Assembly (NCBI RefSeq): GCF_026460885.1
Contig: NZ_JAOVZW010000011.1
Coordinates: 115,944 to 179,943 of the forward strand
Source: Chryseobacterium formosum
Lineage (GTDB): Bacteria > Bacteroidota > Bacteroidia > Flavobacteriales > Weeksellaceae
Length of the DNA stretch: 64,000 nt
Direction of reading: 5' to 3'
The position numbers and the translations under genes were made by a program. This document shows, in pieces, positions 34,489-42,613 of this stretch. The notes under the pieces are model-generated. The model had not been told where the DNA came from. It made no database searches and worked only from the letters and a program-made list of their open reading frames with translations. Every line of letters starts with the position of its first letter. Position 1 is the stretch's first letter.

Positions 34489-35514
34489 ATGCAAGACGAA
34501 TTTTACATCAGAAGATGCATTGAGCTCGCTCAGAAAGCCATCGGAAACACTTATCCAAACCCTTTGGTGGGAAGCGTGATTGTTCACAACGGAAAAATAA
34601 TCGGTGAAGGTTATCATCACAAAGCTGGAGAAAATCACGCTGAAATTAACGCTATCAATTCCGTTGAAGATAAAAGTTTGATTCCGGAATCCACCATTTA
34701 CGTTTCTTTGGAACCTTGTGCCCATTACGGAAAAACTCCGCCTTGCGCTTTAAAAATAGTAGAATTAGGCTTTAAAAAAGTCGTTATCGGGGCCATGGAT
34801 TCTCATGATAAAGTTAACGGGAAAGGCAAAAAAATAATTCAGGATGCAGGAATTGAAGTCATTTCCGGAGTTTTGGAGAAAGAATGTATTGATTTAAATA
34901 AAAGATTTTTCACGTATCACGAAAAGAAAAGACCTTTTATTGTTCTAAAATGGGCAGAATCGGGCGACCGTTTCATGGATAAAGATTTCAAGCCTACTCA
35001 AATAAGCAATTCTTTAACGAAACAATTCGTTCATCAACTGAGAAACAACGAACATTCGATTTTAATCGGAACAATGACCGCTTTACGGGATAACCCAAGT
35101 CTTACAACGAGGGAAATTGCCGGCAGAAACCCAATCCGCATTTTAATTGATATTGATTTAAAAGTTCCAACTGATTTTAATATTTACAATAACGAAGCTG
35201 AAACTTTGGTTTTCAACTCTGTAAAAGAAAGCGAAGAAGGAAATATTAAATTCATTAAAACCTCAAGAGAAAATTTCATTGAGAATATGTTGAAAAAACT
35301 ATACGAATTTCAAATCCAATCTATCATTGTGGAAGGAGGAAGTTTGGTTTTACAACAGTTTATTGACGCAAATCTGTGGGATGAAACAATTGTAATTAAA
35401 AATAAAAATCTGACTTTACAAAACGGAACAAAAGCTCCAAGATTTGAACATACGCCTTTTGAAACTCAAAATTTCAGAGATAATTTGATTGAATTTCACA
35501 AAAACTCAAATTAA
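34489..35514 (+). CDS. ribD: Riboflavin biosynthesis deaminase/reductase
   Basis: This 341-residue bifunctional enzyme performs the second and third steps of riboflavin synthesis from GTP. The N-terminal zinc deaminase domain shows NTYPNPLVGSVIV, NHAEINAI and LEPCAHYGKTPPCALKI (zinc His and two Cys). The C-terminal reductase domain shows RPFIVLKWAESGD, ILIGTMTALRDNPSLTTR and IIVEGGSLVLQQFID. The other rib genes are not nearby. The YigZ-family gene follows after 14 bases and may be co-transcribed. Confidence 0.93.
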   Translation: MQDEFYIRRCIELAQKAIGNTYPNPLVGSVIVHNGKIIGEGYHHKAGENHAEINAINSVEDKSLIPESTIYVSLEPCAHYGKTPPCALKIVELGFKKVVIGAMDSHDKVNGKGKKIIQDAGIEVISGVLEKECIDLNKRFFTYHEKKRPFIVLKWAESGDRFMDKDFKPTQISNSLTKQFVHQLRNNEHSILIGTMTALRDNPSLTTREIAGRNPIRILIDIDLKVPTDFNIYNNEAETLVFNSVKESEEGNIKFIKTSRENFIENMLKKLYEFQIQSIIVEGGSLVLQQFIDANLWDETIVIKNKNLTLQNGTKAPRFEHTPFETQNFRDNLIEFHKNSN

Positions 35515-35528
35515 GGAGTTAAAAAAAA

Positions 35529-36134
35529 ATGCTGCACGAATATAAAACCATAGAAAAGCCAATCGAAAACACTTTGCTTAAAGAGAAAGGAAGTAAGTTC
35601 ATCGGTTTTGCTTTTCCGGTGAATAATGAAAAGGAACTCAAGAACGCTTTAGATAAAATCAGAACCGAGCATCCGAAAGCAACGCATCATTGTTACGCTT
35701 TCAGAATGGGCTTAAATGGTGAAAATTACCGTGCAAATGACGACGGAGAACCTTCCGGAAGTGCAGGTTTGCCAATTTACAACCAACTTTTAGCCAATGA
35801 AATTACGAATGTTTTGGTAATAAGCGTTCGTTATTATGGCGGAACAAAACTGGGTGTTTCAGGTTTGGTAAAAGCTTATAAAGAATCTGCAAAACTGACT
35901 TTAGAGGAAGCTAATATTATTACCAAAGAATTGGAAACAGAGATTGAAATTCAGTTTCAGTTTAACCAGCAAAATATCATTTTCACTTTGCTCTCAAAGT
36001 TTGATGCAAAAGTTTTGAATTTTGATGCGAACGAAAATTGTATCCTTACCGCTGCACTAAAAACTGCACAAAAAGAAAACATCTCAGAAAAACTATCTGA
36101 GATGCAAAATATTTCTTTCAATTTTCAAGACTAA
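35529..36134 (+). CDS. YigZ/IMPACT-family protein
   Basis: This 201-residue protein has the UPF0029/IMPACT N-terminal domain: KEKGSKFIGFAFPV, HPKATHHCYAFRMG, NDDGEPSGSAGLPIY and VISVRYYGGTKLG. A smaller C-terminal ferredoxin-like domain follows. The family is linked to translation control and ribosome-associated functions in other organisms; the bacterial role is not settled. It is convergent with the metallopeptidase gene, with one base between them. Confidence 0.88.
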   Translation: MLHEYKTIEKPIENTLLKEKGSKFIGFAFPVNNEKELKNALDKIRTEHPKATHHCYAFRMGLNGENYRANDDGEPSGSAGLPIYNQLLANEITNVLVISVRYYGGTKLGVSGLVKAYKESAKLTLEEANIITKELETEIEIQFQFNQQNIIFTLLSKFDAKVLNFDANENCILTAALKTAQKENISEKLSEMQNISFNFQD

Positions 36135-36135
36135 A

Positions 36136-36843
36136 TTATCTTCGACTTCCCATTAATAAAGAAGCCCAGTATAAGAGTTGAGCCAAAGATCCGATTGCAG
36201 CAACGAGATAAGTTCTTGCAGCCCATTTCAAACTATCCTGTACTCCAACAAATTCTTCAGCAGTTACAGTTCCTGTATCTTTCAGCCATTTCATTGCACG
36301 ATTACTTGCATCATATTCTACCGGTAAAGTTATAAAAGCAAAAAGCGTAGTTAACGCAAACATAATTACGCCAATTAATAAAATCAATGTATTTCCGTTT
36401 GGATTTTCAATAGATCTTGTCGCATACATCACCCCGATGCCTGCAATAATCACAAACTGCATTAAATTTGAACTTATGTTGACAACTGGAACCAATTTCG
36501 ATCTCAGTTGTAACATTGAATATCCGACAGCATGTTGAACAGCGTGACCACATTCGTGAGCAGCAACTGCGGCAGCTGCAGCATTTCTTTGCATATACAC
36601 ACCTTCTGAAAGATTTACTGTTTTATCTGCAGGATTATAGTGATCTGTTAATTGGCCGGGAACTGAAATAACCTGTACATCGTGAATATTGTTGTCTCTC
36701 AACATTTTTTCGGCAACTTCTTTACCAGACATTCCGTTGCTGAGATGTAGATTGGAATAGTACTCGAATTTAGATTTTAATCTTGAGGAAACGAGCCAGC
36801 TTATCAGCATCGAAATCCCAATAATAAGATAATAACCTGTCAT
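36136..36843 (-). CDS. YugP-type neutral zinc metallopeptidase
   Basis: This 235-residue membrane protein has an N-terminal membrane helix. The zinc motif AAHECGHAVQHAVGY (HExxH type, residues of about 94-108) follows, and before it NLSEGVYMQRNAAAAAVA. At least three further hydrophobic helices lie in the C-terminal half. This is the Peptidase_Mx/YugP family. Substrates are unknown; a role in membrane protein or envelope quality control is plausible. Confidence 0.88.
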   Translation of the reverse strand: MTGYYLIIGISMLISWLVSSRLKSKFEYYSNLHLSNGMSGKEVAEKMLRDNNIHDVQVISVPGQLTDHYNPADKTVNLSEGVYMQRNAAAAAVAAHECGHAVQHAVGYSMLQLRSKLVPVVNISSNLMQFVIIAGIGVMYATRSIENPNGNTLILLIGVIMFALTTLFAFITLPVEYDASNRAMKWLKDTGTVTAEEFVGVQDSLKWAARTYLVAAIGSLAQLLYWASLLMGSRR

Positions 36844-36917
36844 TTTATTTATAATTTAGATATAATAATTCTATAATATGCTGTAAAAATTGTGCCAAAG
36901 TTTACGCTTAAATTAAT

Positions 36918-36925
36918 TATATTTG
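36918..36925 (+). promoter_or_regulatory. -7 promoter element of the YghO-like gene
   Basis: TATATTTG fits TAnnTTTG and ends 22 bases before the ATG at 36948. Confidence 0.45.
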
Positions 36926-36947
36926 TGGTTCTATTTACCCGAAAACT

Positions 36948-38072
36948 ATGTCTAAAGTTTCCATTTTTGAAGTAAAAACTCCCGAAGATTTAAAGCAATT
37001 TGTGAAGTTCCCGATGGACTTGTACAAAAACAATCCTTATTACGTTCCTTCTTTTATCAAAGATGAATTAAATGTCTGGAATCCGAAAGAAAATCCTGCA
37101 TTAAGTTATTCGGAAGCGAAACAGTTTTTAGCTAAAAAAGAAGGTAAAATAGTGGGCAGAATTGCTGTTATTATCAATCATAAGGAAGAAAAAGAACTCG
37201 ACATCAAAAAAGTACGTTTCGGGTGGATTGATTTTATAGATGATAGAGAAGTTTCAAAAGCTTTGATTGACACTGTGATTGATTATGCTAAATCAAATAA
37301 GATCGACAAAATTGAAGGACCAATGGGTTTCACCAATCTTGACAAAGCAGGAATGCTGACTTTTGGTTTCGAAAAAATTGCAACCATGATTGGAATTTAT
37401 AATCATGAATACTATCATCAGCATATTGAAGATTTAGGCCTTGTAAAAGAAAAAGAATGGGTAGAATTTGAGATGAATTTCCCAAAAGTACTGCCTCCGA
37501 AAGTTGAAAAATTCAGTTCGCTTATTGCTGAAAAATACAATTTACGAGTTTTAAATTTCCAAAACAAAGAAGAGATTTTACCTTATGTAAAGCCTATGTT
37601 TAAATTGCTTGATGAAACTTACAAACATCTTTCAACCTACACTCCTATTTCTGAAGAACAAATTAAAACCTACAAAGAAAAATTCTTCCCGATGATTGCA
37701 AAAAATTATGTAATCTGTGTGGTTGATGAGCATGATGAGTTGGTTTCTTTTGCTGTAACAATGCCTTCTTATTCTAAGGCTTTACAAAAATCAAAAGGAA
37801 AACTTTTTCCATTTGGATGGTGGCATTTCATGCAGGCTCAAAAGAAAAATGACCGTGCAAATTTCTACCTTATCGGAATTCATCCTGAATATCAAAGACG
37901 TGGTGTGACTGCTATTATTTTCAAGGAAATTTTCGTACGTTTCAACAATATGGGAATCGATTTCGCAGAAACTAATCCCGAATTGGAAGAAAACAAAAGT
38001 GTACAGGTTTTATGGCAAGACTACAACCCTACCAATCACAAAAGAAGAAGAACCTATTCTTTAAAATTCTAA
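36948..38072 (+). CDS. YghO-like GNAT-fold protein
   Basis: This 374-residue cytosolic protein opens with FEVKTPEDLKQFVKFPMDLY, typical of the YghO-like family. It contains GPMGFTNLDKAGMLTFGF and a C-terminal GNAT acetyl-CoA block (LIGIHPEYQRRGVTAIIFKE). The substrate is unknown. Its last 67 codons are repeated 1.5 kb downstream as a remnant at 39385-39588. One base separates its stop from the small membrane protein gene at 38074. Confidence 0.85.
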   Translation: MSKVSIFEVKTPEDLKQFVKFPMDLYKNNPYYVPSFIKDELNVWNPKENPALSYSEAKQFLAKKEGKIVGRIAVIINHKEEKELDIKKVRFGWIDFIDDREVSKALIDTVIDYAKSNKIDKIEGPMGFTNLDKAGMLTFGFEKIATMIGIYNHEYYHQHIEDLGLVKEKEWVEFEMNFPKVLPPKVEKFSSLIAEKYNLRVLNFQNKEEILPYVKPMFKLLDETYKHLSTYTPISEEQIKTYKEKFFPMIAKNYVICVVDEHDELVSFAVTMPSYSKALQKSKGKLFPFGWWHFMQAQKKNDRANFYLIGIHPEYQRRGVTAIIFKEIFVRFNNMGIDFAETNPELEENKSVQVLWQDYNPTNHKRRRTYSLKF

Positions 38073-38073
38073 T

Positions 38074-38250
38074 ATGAAAATACACCTTATTATTTTCGCT
38101 ATTTTAATTGCAGGTTTTGCTGTTTACAATTTCTTTTTTGCTTTAGAAGATGACAGAATGAATACTTTAATAAACATTGTTTATGCAAGTGTACTTTTTG
38201 GTTATATTTCTTTTATGGCGTTTACAGTGTTAAAAAAAATGAAAAATTAA
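38074..38250 (+). CDS. Small two-helix membrane protein, copy 1
   Basis: The ATG at 38074, one base after the preceding stop, opens a 58-residue frame with two hydrophobic helices (residues 4-23 and 32-52) joined by an acidic turn (LEDDRMN) and ended by KKMKN. An identical protein is encoded at 39590-39766 although the DNA differs by a silent base. Preservation of the reading frame in both copies supports it as a real gene. Function is unknown. Confidence 0.65.
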   Translation: MKIHLIIFAILIAGFAVYNFFFALEDDRMNTLINIVYASVLFGYISFMAFTVLKKMKN

Positions 38251-38273
38251 TATAAACCAATTAATATTAATCA

Positions 38274-38281
38274 TATTTTTG
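38274..38281 (+). promoter_or_regulatory. -7 promoter element of secreted protein copy 1
   Basis: TATTTTTG fits TAnnTTTG and is preserved in the downstream copy at 39790. It covers the GTG at 38281, which is therefore unlikely to be the start codon; the ATG at 38317 is 35 bases further on. Confidence 0.5.
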
Positions 38282-38316
38282 TGAATAAATATCAGAAATT
38301 TTTGAGCCACATTGAT

Positions 38317-39378
38317 ATGAAAGAAATTTTAAAATTAACCCTTATTAGCTTATTATTTAGTTCAATACACATTTACTGTCAGGAATTTTATGTGAATACC
38401 ATCGCAGGTCCTCCTTCGACCAATCAAGTATATAAATTTAATATTAGTAATTCTATCGAAGTATCTCAAAACGTCTGCATTCCATCTGCTAGTATGAATT
38501 CTTTTACAGATATTGCTATTGACAGCTCTAACAATATATATTACATATCAAACGCTGGTCTATTATACAAAGAAAGTACTACAACTTCCAATTATTGTAC
38601 TTATCTGGGTGATTTTTCTACAAATCAAGGAGTAACGTATGGTTCTAACTCACTTACAGCTGATTCCGGGAATTTTTTATACGCTTTGGCCGGGAGTAAT
38701 ATGTTGGTCAGATATGACACTAACACAGGTGTTTTCTCTAATTTAGGAACAATACCTAATTCACAAACTGCAGGAGGAGATCTTTTCTTCTATAAAAACA
38801 GACTTTTTCTCCTTACTACAACTGGAATACTTGAAATTAATATGGCCAACCCTGCACAAAGTTGCCCTTTCATGGACATAAACTTACCCCAATTATATGC
38901 CGGTTTTTCCATCAATTATGGAACACATTCAAAGGCTTATATTTTGAGCAATAGCTTAAATTCCTCTTTTCAAGTAATTTCGACACTTTATGAAGTTGAT
39001 ATGATTAATAAGCAACTAGGAAACGCCATAAGAATCTACAATCACAGTATTTATGGCGCAGCTGCATCTTATAATTTAACTTCCACAAACTCTAGTTGTA
39101 TACCCATTCTCAGCACGGAGGAAAACAATTTTAACAATGATTATTTAAATGTAATTAATCCCGCAAAAAGTAAAATTATTTGTCAGACAAATTTAAAGAG
39201 AAGTGAAATAATTTCAATTCGGCTATATGATAATTTAGGAAGGTTGATAAAAGATTTCTCAAACCACAAAAATATTGAGAGTTTAGACATTTTAGGAATT
39301 CCATCAGGTAACTATTTATTAACCCTCAGTACCAAAAACGGAAAGACATACACAAAAAAAATAATTATCGAAAGCTAA
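38317..39378 (+). CDS. T9SS-sorted secreted protein, duplicate copy 1
   Basis: From the ATG at 38317 the product has a signal peptide (MKEILKLTLISLLFSSIHIY). A repetitive, beta-rich body of about 260 residues follows, probably a propeller (DIAIDSSNNIYYISNAGLLY, LTADSGNFLYAL, MLVRYDTNTGVFSNLG, GDLFFYKNRLFLLTTTGILE). It ends with a type A T9SS sorting domain (LNVINPAKSKIICQTNLKRS, RLYDNLGRLIKDFS, ILGIPSGNYLLTL). It is probably exported and attached to the cell surface. A second copy lies 1.5 kb downstream. The role is unknown; adhesion or ligand binding is a guess. Confidence 0.8.
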   Translation: MKEILKLTLISLLFSSIHIYCQEFYVNTIAGPPSTNQVYKFNISNSIEVSQNVCIPSASMNSFTDIAIDSSNNIYYISNAGLLYKESTTTSNYCTYLGDFSTNQGVTYGSNSLTADSGNFLYALAGSNMLVRYDTNTGVFSNLGTIPNSQTAGGDLFFYKNRLFLLTTTGILEINMANPAQSCPFMDINLPQLYAGFSINYGTHSKAYILSNSLNSSFQVISTLYEVDMINKQLGNAIRIYNHSIYGAAASYNLTSTNSSCIPILSTEENNFNNDYLNVINPAKSKIICQTNLKRSEIISIRLYDNLGRLIKDFSNHKNIESLDILGIPSGNYLLTLSTKNGKTYTKKIIIES

Positions 39379-39384
39379 TTTTTA

Positions 39385-39588
39385 TTAATCGGAATTCACC
39401 CTGAATATCAAAGACGTGGTGTGACTGCGATTATTTTCAAAGAAATTTTCGTACGTTTCAATAATATGGGAATCAATTTCGCAGAAACCAATCCTGAATT
39501 GGAAGAAAACAAAAGCGTGCAGGTTCTATGGCAAGACTACAACCCTACCAATCATAAAACAAGAAGAACCTATTCTTTAAAATTCTAA
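39385..39588 (+). pseudogene. C-terminal remnant of the YghO-like GNAT gene (duplication scar)
   Basis: This 67-codon stretch repeats the last part of the gene at 36948-38072 (GIHPEYQRRGVTAIIF through YSLKF and the stop) with a few changes (MGIDF to MGINF, KRRRTY to KTRRTY). It has no start codon of its own. It marks the left end of a tandem duplication whose unit also holds the small membrane protein and the T9SS protein. Confidence 0.85.
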
Positions 39589-39589
39589 T

Positions 39590-39766
39590 ATGAAAATACA
39601 CCTTATTATTTTCGCTATTTTAATTGCAGGTTTTGCTGTTTACAATTTCTTTTTTGCTTTAGAAGATGACAGAATGAATACTTTAATAAACATTGTTTAT
39701 GCAAGTGTACTTTTTGGTTATATTTCTTTTATGGCATTTACAGTGTTAAAAAAAATGAAAAATTAA
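39590..39766 (+). CDS. Small two-helix membrane protein, copy 2
   Basis: This copy encodes the same 58 residues as the gene at 38074-38250, with at least one silent change (GCG to GCA in the Met-Ala-Phe-Thr stretch). It begins one base after the GNAT remnant stop, as in the parent copy. Complete protein identity while the flanking secreted genes have diverged suggests selection or recent gene conversion. Confidence 0.6.
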   Translation: MKIHLIIFAILIAGFAVYNFFFALEDDRMNTLINIVYASVLFGYISFMAFTVLKKMKN

Positions 39767-39789
39767 TATAATCCAATTGATTTTAATCA

Positions 39790-39797
39790 TATTTTTG
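39790..39797 (+). promoter_or_regulatory. -7 promoter element of secreted protein copy 2
   Basis: TATTTTTG is preserved from copy 1 (38274-38281) at the same distance from the start codon, give or take one base. Confidence 0.5.
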
Positions 39798-39833
39798 TGA
39801 ATAAATAATTAGAAATTTTTGAGCCACATTGAT

Positions 39834-40895
39834 ATGAAAGAAATTTTAAAATCAACCCTTATTAGCTTATTATTTAATTCAACACACATTTACTGTCAGG
39901 AATTTTATGTGAATACCATCGCAGGTTCTCCTTCAACCAATCAAGTATATAAATTTAATATTAGTAATTCTACTGAAGTATCTCAAAACGTCTGCACTCC
40001 AACTGCTAATATGGATTCTTATACAGATATTGCTATTGACAGCTCTAACAATATATATTACATATCACAAGTTGGTCTATTATACAAAGAAAGTACTGCA
40101 ATTTCCAATTGTACTTATCTGGGTCATTTTTCTACAAATCCAGGAGTAGAATATGGCATTATAAACTCACTTACAGCTGATTCCGGGAATTTTTTATACG
40201 CTTTGGGCGGGAATAATATATTGTTCAGATATGACATTAACACAGGTGTTTTCTCTAATTTAGGAACAATACCTAATTCACAAACTGCAGGAGGAGATCT
40301 TTTCTTCTATGAAAACAGACTTTTTCTCCTAACTACAACTGGAATACTTGAAATTAATATGGCCAACCCTTCACAAAGCTGCCCTTTCATGGATATATAC
40401 TTACCCAAATTATATGCCGGCTTTTCTATTAATTATGGGACGCATTCAAAGGCTTATATTTTGAGCAATAGTATAAATTCATCTTTTCAATATATTTCGA
40501 CACTTTATGAAGTTGACATGGTTAATAAACAACTAGGAAACGCCATAAGAACCTATAATCACAATATTTATGGCGCAGCTGCATCTTATAATTTAACTTC
40601 CACAAACTCTAGTTGTATACCTATTCTCAGCACCGAGGAAAACAATTTTGACAATGATTATTTAAATGTAATTAATCCCGCAAAAAGTAAAATTATTTGT
40701 CAGACAAATTTAAAGAGAAGTGAAATAATTTCAATTCGGCTATATGATAATTTAGGAAGGTTGATAAAAGATTTCTCAAACCACAAAAATATTGAGAGTT
40801 TAGACATTTTAGGAATTCCATCAGGTAACTATTTATTAACCCTCAGTACCAAAAACGGAAAGACATACACAAAAAAAATAATTATCAATCACTAA
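39834..40895 (+). CDS. T9SS-sorted secreted protein, duplicate copy 2
   Basis: This is a paralogue of the gene at 38317 with the same signal peptide, propeller-like body and T9SS sorting domain (353 residues from the ATG at 39834). The upstream GTG of copy 1 is out of use here because its frame now meets a stop, which supports the ATG in both. Substitutions cluster in the middle (VTYGSNSLT against VEYGIINSLT, with small indels), while the last 100 codons are almost identical. The body may be diversifying while the secretion tail is homogenised. Confidence 0.8.
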   Translation: MKEILKSTLISLLFNSTHIYCQEFYVNTIAGSPSTNQVYKFNISNSTEVSQNVCTPTANMDSYTDIAIDSSNNIYYISQVGLLYKESTAISNCTYLGHFSTNPGVEYGIINSLTADSGNFLYALGGNNILFRYDINTGVFSNLGTIPNSQTAGGDLFFYENRLFLLTTTGILEINMANPSQSCPFMDIYLPKLYAGFSINYGTHSKAYILSNSINSSFQYISTLYEVDMVNKQLGNAIRTYNHNIYGAAASYNLTSTNSSCIPILSTEENNFDNDYLNVINPAKSKIICQTNLKRSEIISIRLYDNLGRLIKDFSNHKNIESLDILGIPSGNYLLTLSTKNGKTYTKKIIINH

Positions 40896-40979
40896 TTTTT
40901 ATTGATTCTAAATTACCACTTTTCCCTATTTTAAAGAGACTTTTAAGTTGATTAATTTCACCCTTTATTCTTTATTGTC

Positions 40980-40987
40980 TAAATTTG
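40980..40987 (+). promoter_or_regulatory. -7 promoter element of the nuo operon
   Basis: TAAATTTG fits TAnnTTTG and ends 23 bases before the nuoA ATG. No clear -33 TTG is seen at the usual spacing. Confidence 0.5.
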
Positions 40988-41010
40988 CAACTTGAGATAA
41001 TAATGTAAAA

Positions 41011-41382
41011 ATGAATTTACCTGAAAGTTATATTCCGATTCTTATCCAAGCTGGTGTTGCAGTAGGTTTTGTTGCCATTTCTTTGCTTGGAGCTCATTTT
41101 TTAGGTCCAAAACAGAAAAAAGGAAATTCTGTAAAAAACCAAAGTTGGGAATGTGGTGTACCTGTTGAAGGGAACGCGAGAACACCATTCTCAATTAAAT
41201 ATTTCTTAACTGCAGTACTTTTTGTACTCTTCGATATCGAAATCGTATTTTTTTATCCCTACGCTGTAAACTTCAGAGAATTTGGTCTTGAAGGCTTCTT
41301 TGCTGTACTTACATTCGTTGCAATTTTCTTCCTTGCATTTTTCTATGTTTGGAAACGTGGCGCATTAGACTGGGATAAATAA
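41011..41382 (+). CDS. nuoA: NADH-quinone oxidoreductase subunit A
   Basis: This 123-residue membrane subunit of respiratory complex I has three helices. The conserved block SWECGVPVEGNARTPFSIKY and the loop FDIEIVFFYPYAVNF are at the quinone-site face. It is the first gene of the 14-gene nuo operon, which runs to 55364 in the order A B C D E F, an extra gene, G H I J K L M N. Confidence 0.96.
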   Translation: MNLPESYIPILIQAGVAVGFVAISLLGAHFLGPKQKKGNSVKNQSWECGVPVEGNARTPFSIKYFLTAVLFVLFDIEIVFFYPYAVNFREFGLEGFFAVLTFVAIFFLAFFYVWKRGALDWDK

Positions 41383-41484
41383 ATCAATCATAATTTTAAA
41401 TAAGAAATTTAGATTAATACAATTACATCAAAGTTAACATTAACAGCGATTTAGAATCTAAATTAAAATCTTAAAATCAAAAAA

Positions 41485-42045
41485 ATGTCAGATCAAAAAC
41501 CAATTATAAGAACAGATGCACCAGCTCCGGAAGGATTTGAAGGAGAAGGATTTTTCGCAACGAAATTGAGCAGTGTAATCGGGATGGCGAGAAAGTTTTC
41601 ACTTTGGCCACTTCCATTCGCTACTTCTTGTTGTGGTATCGAGTTCATGGCTACCCTAAACCCTACGTACGATGCATCAAGATTTGGTATGGAAAGAAAC
41701 TCTTTCTCGCCAAGACAAGCAGATATGTTGATGGTTTGTGGAACTATTTCTAAAAAATTAGGTCCTGTTTTAAAAGAAGTTTATACGCAAATGGCAGAAC
41801 CAAAATGGGTTGTTGCTGTTGGAGCTTGTGCTTCGAGCGGTGGTATTTTTGATACGTACTCAGTTTTGCAGGGAATAGACAAAATTATTCCTGTAGACGT
41901 TTATGTTCCTGGATGTCCTCCAAGACCGGAACAAATTATTGAAGGCGTAATGCAGGTTCAGGCTTTGGCAGAAAGCGAAAGCATCAGAAGAAGAGATATG
42001 CCTGAATATCAGCATTTATTAGATTCTTACAACATCGACAACTAA
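41485..42045 (+). CDS. nuoB: NADH-quinone oxidoreductase subunit B
   Basis: This 186-residue peripheral subunit carries cluster N2, the last Fe-S centre before quinone. Ligands are the tandem Cys in TSCCGIEFMA, then GACASSGG and VPGCPPRPEQII. It is preceded by a 102-base spacer with loosely repeated AATCTAA/AAATCTT words that are less regular than the arrays further down the operon. Confidence 0.96.
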   Translation: MSDQKPIIRTDAPAPEGFEGEGFFATKLSSVIGMARKFSLWPLPFATSCCGIEFMATLNPTYDASRFGMERNSFSPRQADMLMVCGTISKKLGPVLKEVYTQMAEPKWVVAVGACASSGGIFDTYSVLQGIDKIIPVDVYVPGCPPRPEQIIEGVMQVQALAESESIRRRDMPEYQHLLDSYNIDN

Positions 42046-42051
42046 GGAAAA

Positions 42052-42546
42052 ATGACGAACGAATTTGTACTAGAAGCTATAACTAGAGAGTTTCCAGAAT
42101 CTGTAATTTCCAATTCAGAGCCTTATGGAATGCTGACTGTTGAAATTAAAAAAGATGATATCAAAAAAGTAATTCATTATCTGAAAGATTCATCATTGGA
42201 AATTAATTTCCTTACGGATGTTTGTGGAATCCATTACCCTGAATTTCCAGAGAAGGAAATTGGCGTTGTTTATCACTTACAGAACATGATGACCAACTTC
42301 AGATTGCGTTTGAAGATTTTCATGTCAAGAGAAAATATCGAGGTAGATTCTTTGACGGAATTATATGCGGGAGCCAACTGGATGGAAAGAGAAACTTTTG
42401 ATTTCTTTGGAATTAAATTTAAAGGTCACCCAGATTTAAGACCAATTCTGAATATGGAAGATCTTGGTTATCATCCAATGTTGAAAGAATATCGTCTGGA
42501 AGATGGAACAAGAACAGACAAAGACGACGCAATGTTCGGAAGATAA
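42052..42546 (+). CDS. nuoC: NADH-quinone oxidoreductase subunit C
   Basis: This 164-residue subunit has the 30-kDa signature region ERETFDFFGIKFKGHPDLRP and a C-terminal tail with YHPMLKEYRLE. It is separate from nuoD here, whereas the two are fused in E. coli. It begins 6 bases after nuoB. Confidence 0.95.
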   Translation: MTNEFVLEAITREFPESVISNSEPYGMLTVEIKKDDIKKVIHYLKDSSLEINFLTDVCGIHYPEFPEKEIGVVYHLQNMMTNFRLRLKIFMSRENIEVDSLTELYAGANWMERETFDFFGIKFKGHPDLRPILNMEDLGYHPMLKEYRLEDGTRTDKDDAMFGR

Positions 42547-42554
42547 AAATATAA

Positions 42555-42610
42555 ATGATTAATGATGATTGATGAATGATCAATTATCGCTTATCAATTA
42601 TCAATTATAT
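42555..42610 (+). repeat. Heptanucleotide array before nuoD (8 units)
   Basis: Eight consecutive 7-base units with consensus NTKATNA: ATGATTA, ATGATGA, TTGATGA, ATGATCA, ATTATCG, CTTATCA, ATTATCA, ATTATAT. The array ends 3 bases before the ATG at 42614. The T at unit position 2 and the AT at positions 4-5 hold in all eight units. Confidence 0.7.
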
Positions 42611-42613
42611 ATT

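Noticed and set aside
38281..38316. GTG at 38281 as start of the T9SS protein
   Set aside because: It overlaps a conserved promoter element, and in the duplicate copy the matching frame is closed; the signal peptide begins at ATG 38317.
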